Below are positions 37,806-46,574 of a DNA stretch of 64,000 nucleotides, piece by piece. The position numbers and the translations under genes are program-made. Source of the DNA: Litorihabitans aurantiacus. Lineage in GTDB: Bacteria; Actinomycetota; Actinomycetes; Actinomycetales; Beutenbergiaceae. The notes beneath the pieces are model-generated. The model did not search any database. It was not told the origin of the DNA and worked only from the letters and a program-made list of their open reading frames with translations. Every line of letters starts with the position of its first letter. The stretch's first letter is position 1. Location: positions 2,356,001-2,420,000 of the forward strand of contig NZ_BSUM01000001.1 in the NCBI RefSeq assembly GCF_030161595.1, in the 5' to 3' direction.

Positions 37806-39134
37806 TCACGGCACGGCCCCGGCGGCCACCACCGCGAGCGGCGGCAGCGCGATCAGCAGCGCGAGCTGGGCGACGTCGCCCAGCCGCGCCAGGCGCAGCT
37901 GCCGCCCCGTCACGAGCAGGGCGCTGGTCACGACGGCGAAGGCCACCGCCAGCAGCACCACGACGAGCGCGGGGCGCCAGTCGGGCCGCGCGAGCGCCGC
38001 GGTGAGGATGGCCAGCAGCACGCCGGCCGCCCCGGTCGCGGTGACGACGGCGACGTCCCACCGCGCGCGCGACTCGCGCACCGTCAGGAGCAGGGCACCG
38101 AAGGCGACGACGGCGAGCAGCAGCCCGGCGACGCCGGTCGCGGCCACGCCGGGGGTGAGGGCGACGAGCGCGACGCCGGCACCGGCCCGCATCGCGATCT
38201 GGAGCCGCTGCCCGTCGATCGCCTGCTCGCGGACCGCGGCGACGTCGACCGGGGGCACGTCGGCGAGGATCTCGCGGTCGTCGCGCGGGGTGACCACGCG
38301 CAGCGGCGTCGCCGCGAGCGCGAGCCACGGGACCCCGACGAGCACGCACGCGAGCACGGCGAAGGTCACGATGGTCACGACCGGAGCGAGCCCGGCCCCC
38401 TGCCAGGCGGTGACGGCGCCGACCGCGAGTGCGCTCGTCCCCGCGATCCCGGGGGCGACCATCTCGCGCCGCACCCCCGGCGCGAGGGCCGCGAGGAGGC
38501 CGGCGACGACGACCGTGGCGCCGCCGCCGGCGGCGAGCGCGAGCGCTGCACCGCCCGTCGCGAGAGCGGCCGGCCCGTCCAGTCCGAGGAACGCCGCGAG
38601 CGCGGCGAGGATCGAGGCGACGATGCCGATCGTCATGCCCGCGGTGCGCGGGGCCGCGGTGCGGTCGAGCACGACGGCGGTCACGAGCGCCAGCAGCGCA
38701 CCGGCTCCCCCGAGGCTCGCCGCGAGCGCGGGCCCGAGGCCGCTGGTGGCCAGCACGGCGCCGCCGGCCAGCAGGAAGACGGACGCGACGCCGACGGCGG
38801 CGCGTGAGGCGTCCTGCGGGCTCCACGGCTCGCTGCCGGACTCGATCACGTCGGCGACGGCCTCCACGACGTCGTCGTAGCGCGAGGCCCCGGCGCGCGC
38901 CTGCGCGGGCGCCAGGGTGAGCACGGCACCCTCGAGCACACCGGCCCCGGCGAGGGTGGTCTCGCCGCCGAGGCGGCGCCCCTGGGCGGTGACCAGCTCC
39001 AGGCCGGTGTGCGCGGAGGTGACCTCCAGCGCACCCAGGGTGCGGGCGAGCCCGGGCAGCACCTCGACCAGCGCGACCTCGGCCGGGAGCGTCAGGTCGG
39101 TGCGTCGGGGGCCGGCGCAGACGGTCACGCGCAC
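37806..39134 (-). CDS. eccD: Type VII secretion integral membrane protein EccD
   Basis: 442 aa from the GTG at 39134. A ubiquitin-like N-terminal domain (RVTVCAGPRRTDLTLPAEVA, up to about 85) leads to a linker and eleven hydrophobic helices (about 110-440). EccD forms the vestibule of the ESX membrane complex. The start may lie further upstream at the ATG at 39247: a frame break around the C4/G5 runs at 39187-39195, if repaired by one base, would add 38 residues and give a 480-aa protein. It heads the operon eccD-eccB-mycP with a 32-bp gap to eccB. Confidence 0.88.
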   Translation of the reverse strand: MRVTVCAGPRRTDLTLPAEVALVEVLPGLARTLGALEVTSAHTGLELVTAQGRRLGGETTLAGAGVLEGAVLTLAPAQARAGASRYDDVVEAVADVIESGSEPWSPQDASRAAVGVASVFLLAGGAVLATSGLGPALAASLGGAGALLALVTAVVLDRTAAPRTAGMTIGIVASILAALAAFLGLDGPAALATGGAALALAAGGGATVVVAGLLAALAPGVRREMVAPGIAGTSALAVGAVTAWQGAGLAPVVTIVTFAVLACVLVGVPWLALAATPLRVVTPRDDREILADVPPVDVAAVREQAIDGQRLQIAMRAGAGVALVALTPGVAATGVAGLLLAVVAFGALLLTVRESRARWDVAVVTATGAAGVLLAILTAALARPDWRPALVVVLLAVAFAVVTSALLVTGRQLRLARLGDVAQLALLIALPPLAVVAAGAVP

Positions 39135-39392
39135 GAGGCCGCCGGCCCCGACGGTCGCTCCGTCGGCGGCGTCGGTGCCGCGACCTCCCCGGGGGCGGGG
39201 GCGACCGCCGCGTCGGAGGGTCGCGACGCGGGTGCGGGGAGCGTCATGGGGCGGCGTGCTCCTTCTGGTGCACCGGGTTCTGCTGGGGCGGGGTCAGGCT
39301 TCGCCCAGCATAGGTGCCCCGGACGCCGTCGGACGCGGCTGTTCCGTCCGACGCGGGGCCGTGGCGCGGGAGCCGCGCCACGGCCGTCGCGC

Positions 39393-39842
39393 TCAGGAGA
39401 CCGAGACGCTCCAGGTGACGCCGAAGCGGTCGGTGAGCATCCCGAAGCCGGCGCTCCAGCTGGACGCGGCGAGCGGTTCGACGACGTTCGCGTCCACGGC
39501 GAGCCCGTCCCAGTACCCCTGCAGCTCCTCCAGGCTGTCCGACCCGATCGAGACGAACAGCGCCTGCTCCGTGACCGTGGTGTGGTTCTCGCGGCGCGTG
39601 GCGCCTCCCCCGACGAGACCCCCGTCGGTGGCCCCGGGGACGTCGTAACCCATCACGCGGAACCCGTCGGCGCCCGCCACGAGACCGAACACGATCTTGT
39701 CCGAGCCCGGGACCTCGGCGGGCATGCCGACCTCCGCGTAGGTGGTGAGCACGAGGTGGCCGCCGAAGACCGAGTGGTAGAACTCGAGCGCCTCCCGAGC
39801 GTCGCCGCGGAAGTTCAGGTGGGTGGTCGTCTGGATGGTCAT
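39393..39842 (-). CDS. VOC family (PhnB-like glyoxalase) protein
   Basis: 149 aa with two beta-alpha-beta-beta-beta modules. It has the PhnB-type features LNFRGDAREALEFYHSVFGG, VMGYDVPGA, and the C-terminal GMLTDRFGVTWSV. Such proteins (also called 3-demethylubiquinone-like) have no firm activity; several are resistance or stress proteins. It is divergent from a WYL regulator gene 102 bp away, which is the likely regulator. The pair interrupts the type VII secretion genes. Confidence 0.9.
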   Translation of the reverse strand: MTIQTTTHLNFRGDAREALEFYHSVFGGHLVLTTYAEVGMPAEVPGSDKIVFGLVAGADGFRVMGYDVPGATDGGLVGGGATRRENHTTVTEQALFVSIGSDSLEELQGYWDGLAVDANVVEPLAASSWSAGFGMLTDRFGVTWSVSVS

Positions 39843-39918
39843 CGCTGCTCCTGTAGGTGAGTGGTGGGCCCCTCGGCCCGTGACGCCAACGATCCACCTC
39901 GAATAGGTCTGTTTCTGT

Positions 39919-39937
39919 CCTAGATCCCGACTAGGTT
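39919..39937 (+). promoter_or_regulatory. Operator palindrome CCTAG-N7-CTAGG overlapping a -10 box
   Basis: A perfect dyad (39919-39935) in the VOC/WYL divergent region. It overlaps TAGGTT (39932-39937), a TANNNT -10 box that ends 7 bases before the GTG of the WYL gene and so predicts a leaderless mRNA. A site in this position would let the WYL protein control its own gene and the VOC gene. Consensus and position only. Confidence 0.5.
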
Positions 39938-39944
39938 CGACGAC

Positions 39945-40966
39945 GTGACGACGACGGCCCGCCTCCTCAACCTGCTGTCACTGCTGCAGACCCGTCGCGA
40001 CTGGCCGGGGTCGCTCCTGGCCGCGCGGCTGGAGGTCACCGACCGCACGGTCCGCCGGGACGTCGAGCGCCTGCGCGAGATGGGCTACCGCATCGACGCG
40101 ACCCTGGGTCCCGACGGCGGGTACCGGCTCGCGTCGGGCACCGAGCTGCCCCCGCTCCTCCTCGACGACGCCCAGGTCGTCGCCGTCGCCATCGCCCTGC
40201 GGACCGCGACCGTCGTCGGGGCCGACCTCGACGAACCGGCCGCCCGGGCGCTGGCCACCATCCGGCAGGTGATGCCGTCGCGGCTGCGCCACCGGCTCGA
40301 CGCGCTCGAGATCGTCGCCGTCGCCAGGCGGCCGGGTGGTGCCGCGCCGACGACGGTGCCGGTCGAGCTGCTGGTCGAGCTCGCGGGGGCGATCCGCGAC
40401 CGCGCGGTGCTGCGGTTCGACTACGCGCCCCGTCGGCCGGTGCCCGACGACGACCCCCCGCCGCCTCGCCGGGTCGAGCCCCACCACCTCGCCAACGCCC
40501 AGGGACGCTGGTACCTCGTGGCCTGGGACCTCGAGCGTGCGGACTGGCGGCTCTTCAGCGTCGAGCGGATCACGCCGCGCACCCCCACGGGTCCGCGGTT
40601 CGCCCCGCGCGAGGTGCCCGGCGGCGACGTCGAGGAGTTCGTCGAGGCACGGTTCAAGGGCTCCGACGTGAACGCGTGGGCCTGCCGGGGTTCAGTGATC
40701 CTCGACCTGCCGATCGACGCGGTCCTGCCCTTCGTCGGCGACGGGACCGCGCGCGAGGCCGGACCGGATCGGACGATCCTCGAGTCCGGGTCGTGGTCGT
40801 GGGTATCGCTCGCCGCCGCGATCGGCCGTTTCGAGGTGGCTACGGAGGTCATCGGCCCGCCCGAGCTGCGCGAGGCCTTCGCGACGCTCGCCGGACGCTT
40901 CGCGGCGACCGCCGGGGGAAGCATGGGGACAACTCCCCATCGCCATTCCGACCCGGGCCGCCGTAG
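39945..40966 (+). CDS. HTH/WYL-domain transcriptional regulator (frame broken near 40916)
   Basis: After repair 340 aa. The N-terminal winged HTH (LLNLLSLLQTRRDWPGSLLA, VTDRTVRRDVERLREMG) is followed by a WYL domain (HLANAQGRWYLVAWDLERAD, LFSVERI) and the C-terminal WCX region. The break is at the G5 run 40914-40918: with a sixth G the protein ends at GDNSPSPFRPGPP (stop 40964-40966). Without it the frame runs on, apparently fused to the WXG100 gene, which has its own start and ribosome-binding site. Target: probably itself and the divergent VOC gene. Confidence 0.85.
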
Positions 40967-41045
40967 TGTCCTGGACATGCCACCGATCGGTGGCGCCCCC
41001 TGCACCGCCGGGCCCCCGAGCCCCCGAGAGAAGGAGTGTGACGCG

Positions 41046-41360
41046 ATGCCCAACGACGGCTTTTCCGCAGAAGAAGGTGCGCTGCTCGCCGGAGCCGGTC
41101 ACGTCGACACCGCCCGCGAGACCCTGACCACCGAGATCGGCCAGCTGCGCAGCCGCCTGACGCAGCTCGAGGGCGCCTGGGTCGGTGAGGGTGCCGGAGC
41201 GTTCCGCACCCTCATCGACTCGTGGGAGCAGAAGGCGACCCGCCTCACCAACGTGCTCGACGTCTTCAAGTCGAACCTCACCGGGACCGACGCCGCCTAC
41301 GGCCAGAGCGACACCGACGCCGGTGCCGCGCTGAACCAGTACACCCAGAGCCTCGGCTGA
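41046..41360 (+). CDS. WXG100 family type VII secretion substrate (EsxA/B-like), first of pair
   Basis: 104 aa helix-turn-helix hairpin. The WxG turn is W-V-G in LEGAWVGEGAGAF near residue 42, and a YxxxD secretion motif (YGQSD) is near the C-terminus. The ATG is preceded by AGAAGGAG with good spacing. It is paired with the next WXG100 gene 14 bp downstream; the two proteins probably form the heterodimer that is the main substrate of this system. Confidence 0.93.
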   Translation: MPNDGFSAEEGALLAGAGHVDTARETLTTEIGQLRSRLTQLEGAWVGEGAGAFRTLIDSWEQKATRLTNVLDVFKSNLTGTDAAYGQSDTDAGAALNQYTQSLG

Positions 41361-41374
41361 GGAAGGACGCCACC

Positions 41375-41665
41375 ATGACCGGACGCATCAAGATCTCGCT
41401 CGCCGCCCTCGACAACGCCTCGACGGACCTCCGCACGGGCGCCACCAACATCAGCACGGCGCTGTCGGACCTGGACACCCAGCTGCAGATCCTCCAGTCC
41501 GACTGGGACGGCGACGCGCAGCTCGCCTACGCCGAGGCGAAGGCCGGCTGGTCGAAGGCCTACGACGAGATGAAGACGCTGCTCGACCAGGTCGGCCTCA
41601 CGGTCGCCGCGAGCCGCGACAGCTACGACGACACCAACCAGTCCGCACGGCGCGCCTGGCAGTGA
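41375..41665 (+). CDS. WXG100 family type VII secretion substrate, second of pair
   Basis: 96 aa, the classic ESAT-6 length. WxG turn is W-D-G in LQSDWDGDAQLAY near residue 41. Both flanking helices are amphipathic. A GAGGAAGGA ribosome-binding site overlaps the end of the preceding gene. A clean YxxxD/E motif at the C-terminus is not visible (SYDDTNQSA is the nearest), which fits a pair where one partner carries the signal. A strong hairpin follows the gene. Confidence 0.93.
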   Translation: MTGRIKISLAALDNASTDLRTGATNISTALSDLDTQLQILQSDWDGDAQLAYAEAKAGWSKAYDEMKTLLDQVGLTVAASRDSYDDTNQSARRAWQ

Positions 41666-41683
41666 CGCTCCTCGCGGGGCGGT

Positions 41684-41719
41684 CGCGCCGGACCACGGCT
41701 CCCACCGTGGTCCGGCGCG
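41684..41719 (+). terminator. Hairpin after the WXG100 pair
   Basis: A 15-bp perfect stem (41684-41698 with 41705-41719) with a 6-nt loop CTCCCA, 18 bp after the second WXG100 stop. As all genes on both sides are in the same direction, it may end most transcripts, so the two WXG100 genes would be made in excess over the downstream genes. Confidence 0.75.
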
Positions 41720-41786
41720 TGCCGCCTCGTCCGGACCGTCCGGGACCACCGGCGCCGCGACCCCCCACCGCAGAGACGAGACAGGC

Positions 41787-42298
41787 ATGAGCGACCTCAC
41801 CGTCGACGACGCGATCGTCGACAACCACGTGACCGTCATGGAGAGCTGCTCCGACGAGCTGCGACGCGACGAGCAGAGCCTCGGCCTCGCGGCGGACCTG
41901 AACGAGCGCGAGCCGTACTCCACCACCGACCCCGGCGTGGGGCTCGAGACGGCGTTCAGCGACGCCCTCGAGAGCTACGAGGGCTCCCTCGCCGTCCTCG
42001 GCGACGAGCTGCTCGTCCTGGCGCGCATGCTGACGCAGCACGCGGGGCAGGCGAGCGAGATCGACACCGAGATCGCCGACCGGATGCGCGCCATCGCCGA
42101 GGGCGTCAGCCCCGGTGGCGGCGAGCCCGACCCCGCCACGCTGCCGCCGGCCCCCCGCTCCCCCGGCCCCTGCCGCCGGGCGGCGAGCTCCCGATCCGGC
42201 CCGGGCACCCGATCCGCACCCTTCCGGCGCCCGTCGAGCCGCTGCCCGTGGTCGACCGCCCCACCCCGATCGCACCTCAGCAGGAGCAGCGCGCATGA
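41787..42298 (+). CDS. Type VII locus protein, helical N-terminus and Pro-rich tail (frame broken near 42155)
   Basis: After repair 170 aa, not recognised. Residues 1-105 are helical and acidic (LTVDDAIVDNHVTVMESCSD; ALESYEGSLAVLGDELLVLA), reminiscent of EspC/WXG100-like helical hairpins but without a WxG. The tail is Pro-rich (GELPIRPGHPIRTLPAPVEP). The break lies in the C-rich stretch 42151-42170; one added base leads to QQEQRA and a stop overlapping the next ATG. Its position between WXG100 genes and the 441-aa unknown suggests a substrate or chaperone of the system. Confidence 0.65.
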
Positions 42299-43620
42299 GC
42301 ACGTCGGACCGCATCGGCGAGATCAGTGCCATGCCCGCCCGGTTCCGCGTGGGTGAGGTGACCGGCGCCCGCGCCGGCATCGACCGCGCCGCCGACCGTG
42401 GTGCGACCCGCGACGTGATCGAGCCACGCACCGACGAGGACTCCCGCCCCCGGCGCGCATTCGTCGTCGGCGCTGTCCGCGACCGCCTCGGCGAGGTCCA
42501 CGAGCTGCGCGGCCGCAAGCGGCCCCGCCGTCGGGTCCGCCGCGCCCCGCGCGGACTGATGGACCTCGAGCTCGTCGCGAACGCCTACGTCGACCGTGCC
42601 GAGGTGCGCGCGGAGCAGCGCCAGTCGCTGCAGCGCAGCGCCGACGCGGTCCACGAGGTCGCGCAGCGCCTGCGCCGGCAGTCGGAGGAGCCGATGCTCG
42701 AGGGCATCCAGGGCGACCCGGCACGGATCGCCTACCTGACCCTCGCGCTCCACCTGCGCGACACGTCGGAGGCGATCAGCAGCTCCCTGGAGGGGCTCGA
42801 GGTCGCCGAGCAGGCGATGCAGGAGGCCTCCGAGGAGTTCCGCCGCATCGACGGCATCGAGCTGGCCCCGGGGCACCGCTCGCTCCTCGCGCTGGGCGAC
42901 CCGATCGCGATCCCCGGCGTCGGCACCCTCGCGCCCGCCGCGGCCGAGAAGCACTGGCTCGGGGAGATCGGGGACCGCCAGCAGTCCTCCGCGCAGGCGG
43001 CCATGCGACGGTTCTCCTCCGAGATGGCCCGCGCGGCCGCGCTCATGCGCCCCGTCGACATCCCCGAGATCCGCTCGGGTCCCGAGACACCTGCGCCGAC
43101 GCCGTCGACCGAGCCCGTCCCGGACGTCGCACCCGCCCAGGAGGCACCCGTCCCCGCGTCCCCGGCCACGGGTGGAGCCGCCGCCGGCGGCGCCGCGCTG
43201 GCCGGTGGTGCCGGGGCCGCCCGCGCCGCCGTCGCCCGTCGGTTCAGCGGCGGCGGAGCCGCCCGCACGGCAGCCGCGCGCGGACCCGCGACGCCGCAGG
43301 AGCGCTGGGTCTCGACGCGGCACGAGCACGACACCGGACCCGACGGGACCATGGCCCCGGCCGCGACCGGTTCGAGCGGCACAGCCGCGGCTCCCGCGGC
43401 TGCGGCCGGTTCCACAGGTGCAGCGGCCGCAGGGGCGGCTGCGGCGCCGATGACACCCGCCACGGGCTCGGGCGGTCAGGAGGAGGAGTCCGGGACGGCG
43501 ATCGTCCGCACCTCCCAGCAGGACGACGAGGCCGCGGCCGCCGTCGTCGCCTCCTCGACCGCCACGACCGGCGGGCGCGGGCGCATCGAGGCGGCGCCCG
43601 CGGAGTCCGAGGACTGGTGA
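42295..43620 (+). CDS. Type VII locus protein of unknown function, 441 aa
   Basis: Not recognised. Residues 1-85 are basic (RGRKRPRRRVRRAPRG), and about 86-270 are strongly helical and charged with coiled-coil character (VDRAEVRAEQRQSLQRSADA; TSEAISSSLEGLEVAEQAMQ). The C-terminal 170 residues are Ala/Gly/Pro/Thr-rich low complexity with no membrane helix or signal peptide. The start overlaps the preceding gene (ATGA), so the two are coupled. The helical centre recalls LXG/PPE-like long helical substrates. It could be a secreted substrate or a cytoplasmic adaptor. Confidence 0.7.
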   Translation: MSTSDRIGEISAMPARFRVGEVTGARAGIDRAADRGATRDVIEPRTDEDSRPRRAFVVGAVRDRLGEVHELRGRKRPRRRVRRAPRGLMDLELVANAYVDRAEVRAEQRQSLQRSADAVHEVAQRLRRQSEEPMLEGIQGDPARIAYLTLALHLRDTSEAISSSLEGLEVAEQAMQEASEEFRRIDGIELAPGHRSLLALGDPIAIPGVGTLAPAAAEKHWLGEIGDRQQSSAQAAMRRFSSEMARAAALMRPVDIPEIRSGPETPAPTPSTEPVPDVAPAQEAPVPASPATGGAAAGGAALAGGAGAARAAVARRFSGGGAARTAAARGPATPQERWVSTRHEHDTGPDGTMAPAATGSSGTAAAPAAAAGSTGAAAAGAAAAPMTPATGSGGQEEESGTAIVRTSQQDDEAAAAVVASSTATTGGRGRIEAAPAESEDW

Positions 43621-43654
43621 ACCCGCGCGGCGGCAGCCGTGCGCCGCTCGTCGT

Positions 43655-44986
43655 TCAGGACAGCGAGACCCTGAGCCGGACCTGACCCAGCTCCAGCACC
43701 GCGCCGTCGACGAGCCGCACCGGGGCGCCCTGGCCCAGCGGGGTCACCGCGCCGGTCGGGGCGACCAGACGCGTGCCGTTCGCCGACCCGGCGTCCTCGA
43801 CCCAGGCGGCGCCGTCGGCCACGCGCACGCGGACGTGCGTGCGCGAGAGCGAGCGCGCGACGTCGGCGATCTCGACGATCTGGACAGCCGGGTCCTCCGA
43901 CCGCGGGCGTCGGCCGACGACGGCGGAGCCCGCCACCGTGTGCCGCACGCCGTCGGCGGTGGTCAGGACCACGCGCGAGACGGGTGCCGCCGCCCCCGGC
44001 ACACGGGAGATGGGCGCCGAGGCGCTCGACGACGGGGCGGCCGACGACGGGGCGCTCGGCTTCGGGGCGCTCGGCGTCGACGCACCGGTCGACGCGGTCG
44101 GCCGAGCCGGCACCACGGGCGCCGTCGTGCGCGGTGTCGCCGCGGGGGCCGTCGGAGGCGGTGTCGCCGCGGGAGCCGTGGGCCTCGGTGCCGGTGCGGC
44201 GGGCGCCGGCGCCTGAGCGGTCGACGCCGGCTGCGGCGCCGCGTCGGGGCGCGGCGGCACCGCGGGACGCGGGCGCCCGGCGGCGGCGTCGCGCATCGCC
44301 CGGAACTCCCGCATCGAGATCGAGTCGGACCCGACGGCGACGTCGAGCAGCTCCGGCGGGCGCCACGGGGCGCGCGCCGCCGGTGCGGCCGAGGGCCAGG
44401 CGGGGGCCGCCGCCGCGACGGGCTGAGCCGGCACCGGCGGGACCGCCGGCACGGCGGGCGACGTCGCGGGCGCCGACGACACGCCCCGACCGGACCGCGA
44501 CGACGCGGGGCGGAGCGTGACGACGTCGGTCCCCGCGACGCGGTCGTGCCACGCGCGGGTGCGACCCGAGGCCGCCAGCAGCGCGATCTGACCGAGGCCG
44601 GCGCCCAGGTGGGCGAGGCCGAACAGGGACGCACGCACGGCCTCGCGGCGCAGACCGGGGGCGTGGTCGTCGCCGGCGGTGGTGGCGCGCGTCGCCGTCG
44701 CCGCCTTGCCCGGGGTGAGGCCGGTGCGGGCCTCGACCACGGCGATCACCAGGGCGGCCTCGAGCGCCAGGACGACGCCGAGGACGACGCCGTGCAGGAG
44801 CCAGCCGGCCACGCCCAGCACGGCGACGACCGCGAGGTCGATGCCGTAGGCGGCCAGCCGTGGGCCGACGCCGGCGCGGCTGAGCGCCGGTGCAGAGAGC
44901 GTCGTCACGGGCCCGGCGGTGAGCGCCCCCGGTCCCACGGGGCGCGCGGGGCTCACGGTGGTGCCGGGGCGGGGCGGGACGGCCAT
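43655..44986 (-). CDS. RDD-FHA membrane protein of the type VII locus
   Basis: 443 aa. The N-terminal RDD domain with membrane helices (about 30-165, starting RLAAYGIDLAVVAVLG and with TGLTPGKAATATR) is followed by an Ala/Pro/Ser-rich linker of about 170 residues. A C-terminal FHA domain (about 350-443) carries the phosphothreonine-binding residues GRRPRS, SRTHV and DAGSANGT. FHA proteins occur in many ESX loci and link the machinery to Ser/Thr kinase signalling. It overlaps the upstream EccD-like gene by one base (TGATG). Confidence 0.9.
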   Translation of the reverse strand: MAVPPRPGTTVSPARPVGPGALTAGPVTTLSAPALSRAGVGPRLAAYGIDLAVVAVLGVAGWLLHGVVLGVVLALEAALVIAVVEARTGLTPGKAATATRATTAGDDHAPGLRREAVRASLFGLAHLGAGLGQIALLAASGRTRAWHDRVAGTDVVTLRPASSRSGRGVSSAPATSPAVPAVPPVPAQPVAAAAPAWPSAAPAARAPWRPPELLDVAVGSDSISMREFRAMRDAAAGRPRPAVPPRPDAAPQPASTAQAPAPAAPAPRPTAPAATPPPTAPAATPRTTAPVVPARPTASTGASTPSAPKPSAPSSAAPSSSASAPISRVPGAAAPVSRVVLTTADGVRHTVAGSAVVGRRPRSEDPAVQIVEIADVARSLSRTHVRVRVADGAAWVEDAGSANGTRLVAPTGAVTPLGQGAPVRLVDGAVLELGQVRLRVSLS

Positions 44987-46470
44987 CACCCGGACGCTAA
45001 CAGACGCAGCCAGGCCAGCACCCCGGCGGCCAGCAGCCCGAGCGACGGTGCGAACGCCACGGCCAGCGACTCGAGGGCGTCCGTGACGCGCGAGGCACGG
45101 ACGGACCGCCAGCCCCGCCCGAGGGCGAACGCTGTCGCCACGGTCAGCGCCGCCGCGACCAGGACGAGGGCCGCGGGGAGCGCCCCGGCGTCGAGCACGC
45201 GCGCGAACCAGGCCACCGTGAGGACCGCCGTCACACCGGCGGCGAGCCGCGGCCCGAGCCGGGCTGCCGCGAGCCGCTCGCCGCGGGGGATGGCGACGAG
45301 GGCACCCGCGACGGCCACACCGAGCGCGCCGGTGGCCCACAGCTGCACCGCGGCCGGCCAGCCCTCCCCCGTCGGGAGCGGCGCGAGCAGCACCACGGGG
45401 GCCAGCAGCGTCACGACCACCCCGAGCAGCACGGCGGCGGCGCCCCGGCGCGCCTGCGCCGTCGCGACCGACCGCTCGACGGTCCGGCCGCGCACGAACG
45501 GTGGGGAGACGACGGCGCGCTCGCGCACCGACGTCGCCGTCCGCTGGGCGGGGGCCAGGTCGAGCACGACGTGGTCGGGCACGTCGAGGCTGCGCGCGGG
45601 CAGGGCCCGCGCGACGATCGGCGCGAGCCCGAGCAGCACCGCGCACGCCGCCACGAGGCCGCTCTCGGTCACGACGGCGACGGCGCCGCTCACCGCGAGC
45701 GCGGTCGTGAAGGCGAGCAGCACGCCGGCGACGACGGCGGCGCGGCCGCCCCGCAGCCTCGCGTAGCGCACCGCGGTGGCCGCCGCGGCCGCGAGGAGAG
45801 CCACCACGAGCGGGACCAGCAGAGGAGAGACCGCGGGGTCACCCACGAGGTCGGCGGGGACGGCGATCAGGCCCGCCGCCGCCCCGCAGGCCCACGCGGC
45901 CGTCGTCGTCGCCGTCGCCGACCGCCCTCGGGTCGGGCCGGCCAGCGCGAGCACGAGCGCCAGCGCCCCGGCGAGGAGCGCGCAGACCAGGGTCAGGGTC
46001 GAGGGCGAGGCGACGTCCGCTCGCGAGCTCCCGGGCCCGACCAGGTCGGCCGCGCGGACGAGCGCGAGCCCGGCGGCCGCGCCGGCCACGGTCCACAGCG
46101 CCGCCGCGCGCCCGGGGGCGTCACCGCCGCGGCCGCCCGCCTGCGCGCGGTCGCGCTCGTCGTCGTCGCGATCGGGGTCGTCACGGTCCTCGCGGCGCTC
46201 GCGTCCCGGCCGGTCCGAGCGCCCGCCCGCCGGGCTCGTCCCGACGACGAGGACCTCGCCGCCCGCGAGGCGCTCCAGGTCGTCGTCGGCGTGCAGCACG
46301 AGACCGCCGGAGGTCAGCAGGGCGGCCCCCGGAGGGAGGTCGACGGCGCGCAGGAGATCGGCCACCGTGACGGCGCCCGCGAGCACCACGTCGCGCCGAC
46401 CCGTGGGCGTGAGCACGGAGTAGGTGGTGACGGCGTCGGCGGGGGACGGGCTCGTGGACGTGGTCGCCAT
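44986..46470 (-). CDS. EccD-like membrane protein with ubiquitin-like N-terminus
   Basis: 494 aa from the ATG at 46470, preceded by a strong GGAGGTGAGG ribosome-binding site (an upstream GTG at 46512 is less likely). The YukD/ubiquitin-like domain (VLTPTGRRDVVLAGAVTVAD, about 15-80) is followed by a highly charged Asp/Arg linker (about 85-125), then ten or eleven membrane helices. This is the architecture of EccD, but it is clearly different from the EccD at 37806. The operon with the RDD-FHA gene and the divergent eccC place it in the secretion machine. Confidence 0.8.
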   Translation of the reverse strand: MATTSTSPSPADAVTTYSVLTPTGRRDVVLAGAVTVADLLRAVDLPPGAALLTSGGLVLHADDDLERLAGGEVLVVGTSPAGGRSDRPGRERREDRDDPDRDDDERDRAQAGGRGGDAPGRAAALWTVAGAAAGLALVRAADLVGPGSSRADVASPSTLTLVCALLAGALALVLALAGPTRGRSATATTTAAWACGAAAGLIAVPADLVGDPAVSPLLVPLVVALLAAAAATAVRYARLRGGRAAVVAGVLLAFTTALAVSGAVAVVTESGLVAACAVLLGLAPIVARALPARSLDVPDHVVLDLAPAQRTATSVRERAVVSPPFVRGRTVERSVATAQARRGAAAVLLGVVVTLLAPVVLLAPLPTGEGWPAAVQLWATGALGVAVAGALVAIPRGERLAAARLGPRLAAGVTAVLTVAWFARVLDAGALPAALVLVAAALTVATAFALGRGWRSVRASRVTDALESLAVAFAPSLGLLAAGVLAWLRLLASG

Positions 46471-46533
46471 GCCCTCACCTCCGCCGGACGTCGCCCGCAC
46501 GGGCAGGATCACGGTGAAGTCTAGGTCGGCAAC

Positions 46534-46539
46534 TACGCT
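46534..46539 (+). promoter_or_regulatory. -10 element (TACGCT) upstream of eccC
   Basis: TANNNT-type box 35 bp before the eccC ATG in the 104-bp divergent region; a second candidate TAGGTC is at 46522-46527. Position and consensus only. Confidence 0.35.
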
Positions 46540-46574
46540 GGGGAGGCCATCGAACCGGCGCCGGGAGGACCAGG

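Noticed and set aside
39945-41360. Apparent fusion of a WYL regulator with a WXG100 protein
   Set aside because: The WXG100 gene has its own ATG and strong ribosome-binding site, and adding one G at 40914-40918 ends the WYL protein at 40966. The fusion is an artefact of the frame break.
42151-42360. Continuation of the 170-aa protein frame to 42356 overlapping the next gene by 60 bp
   Set aside because: The extension is Arg/Ser/His-rich nonsense, while the one-base repair leads to a stop overlapping the next start codon, the coupling seen repeatedly in this window.
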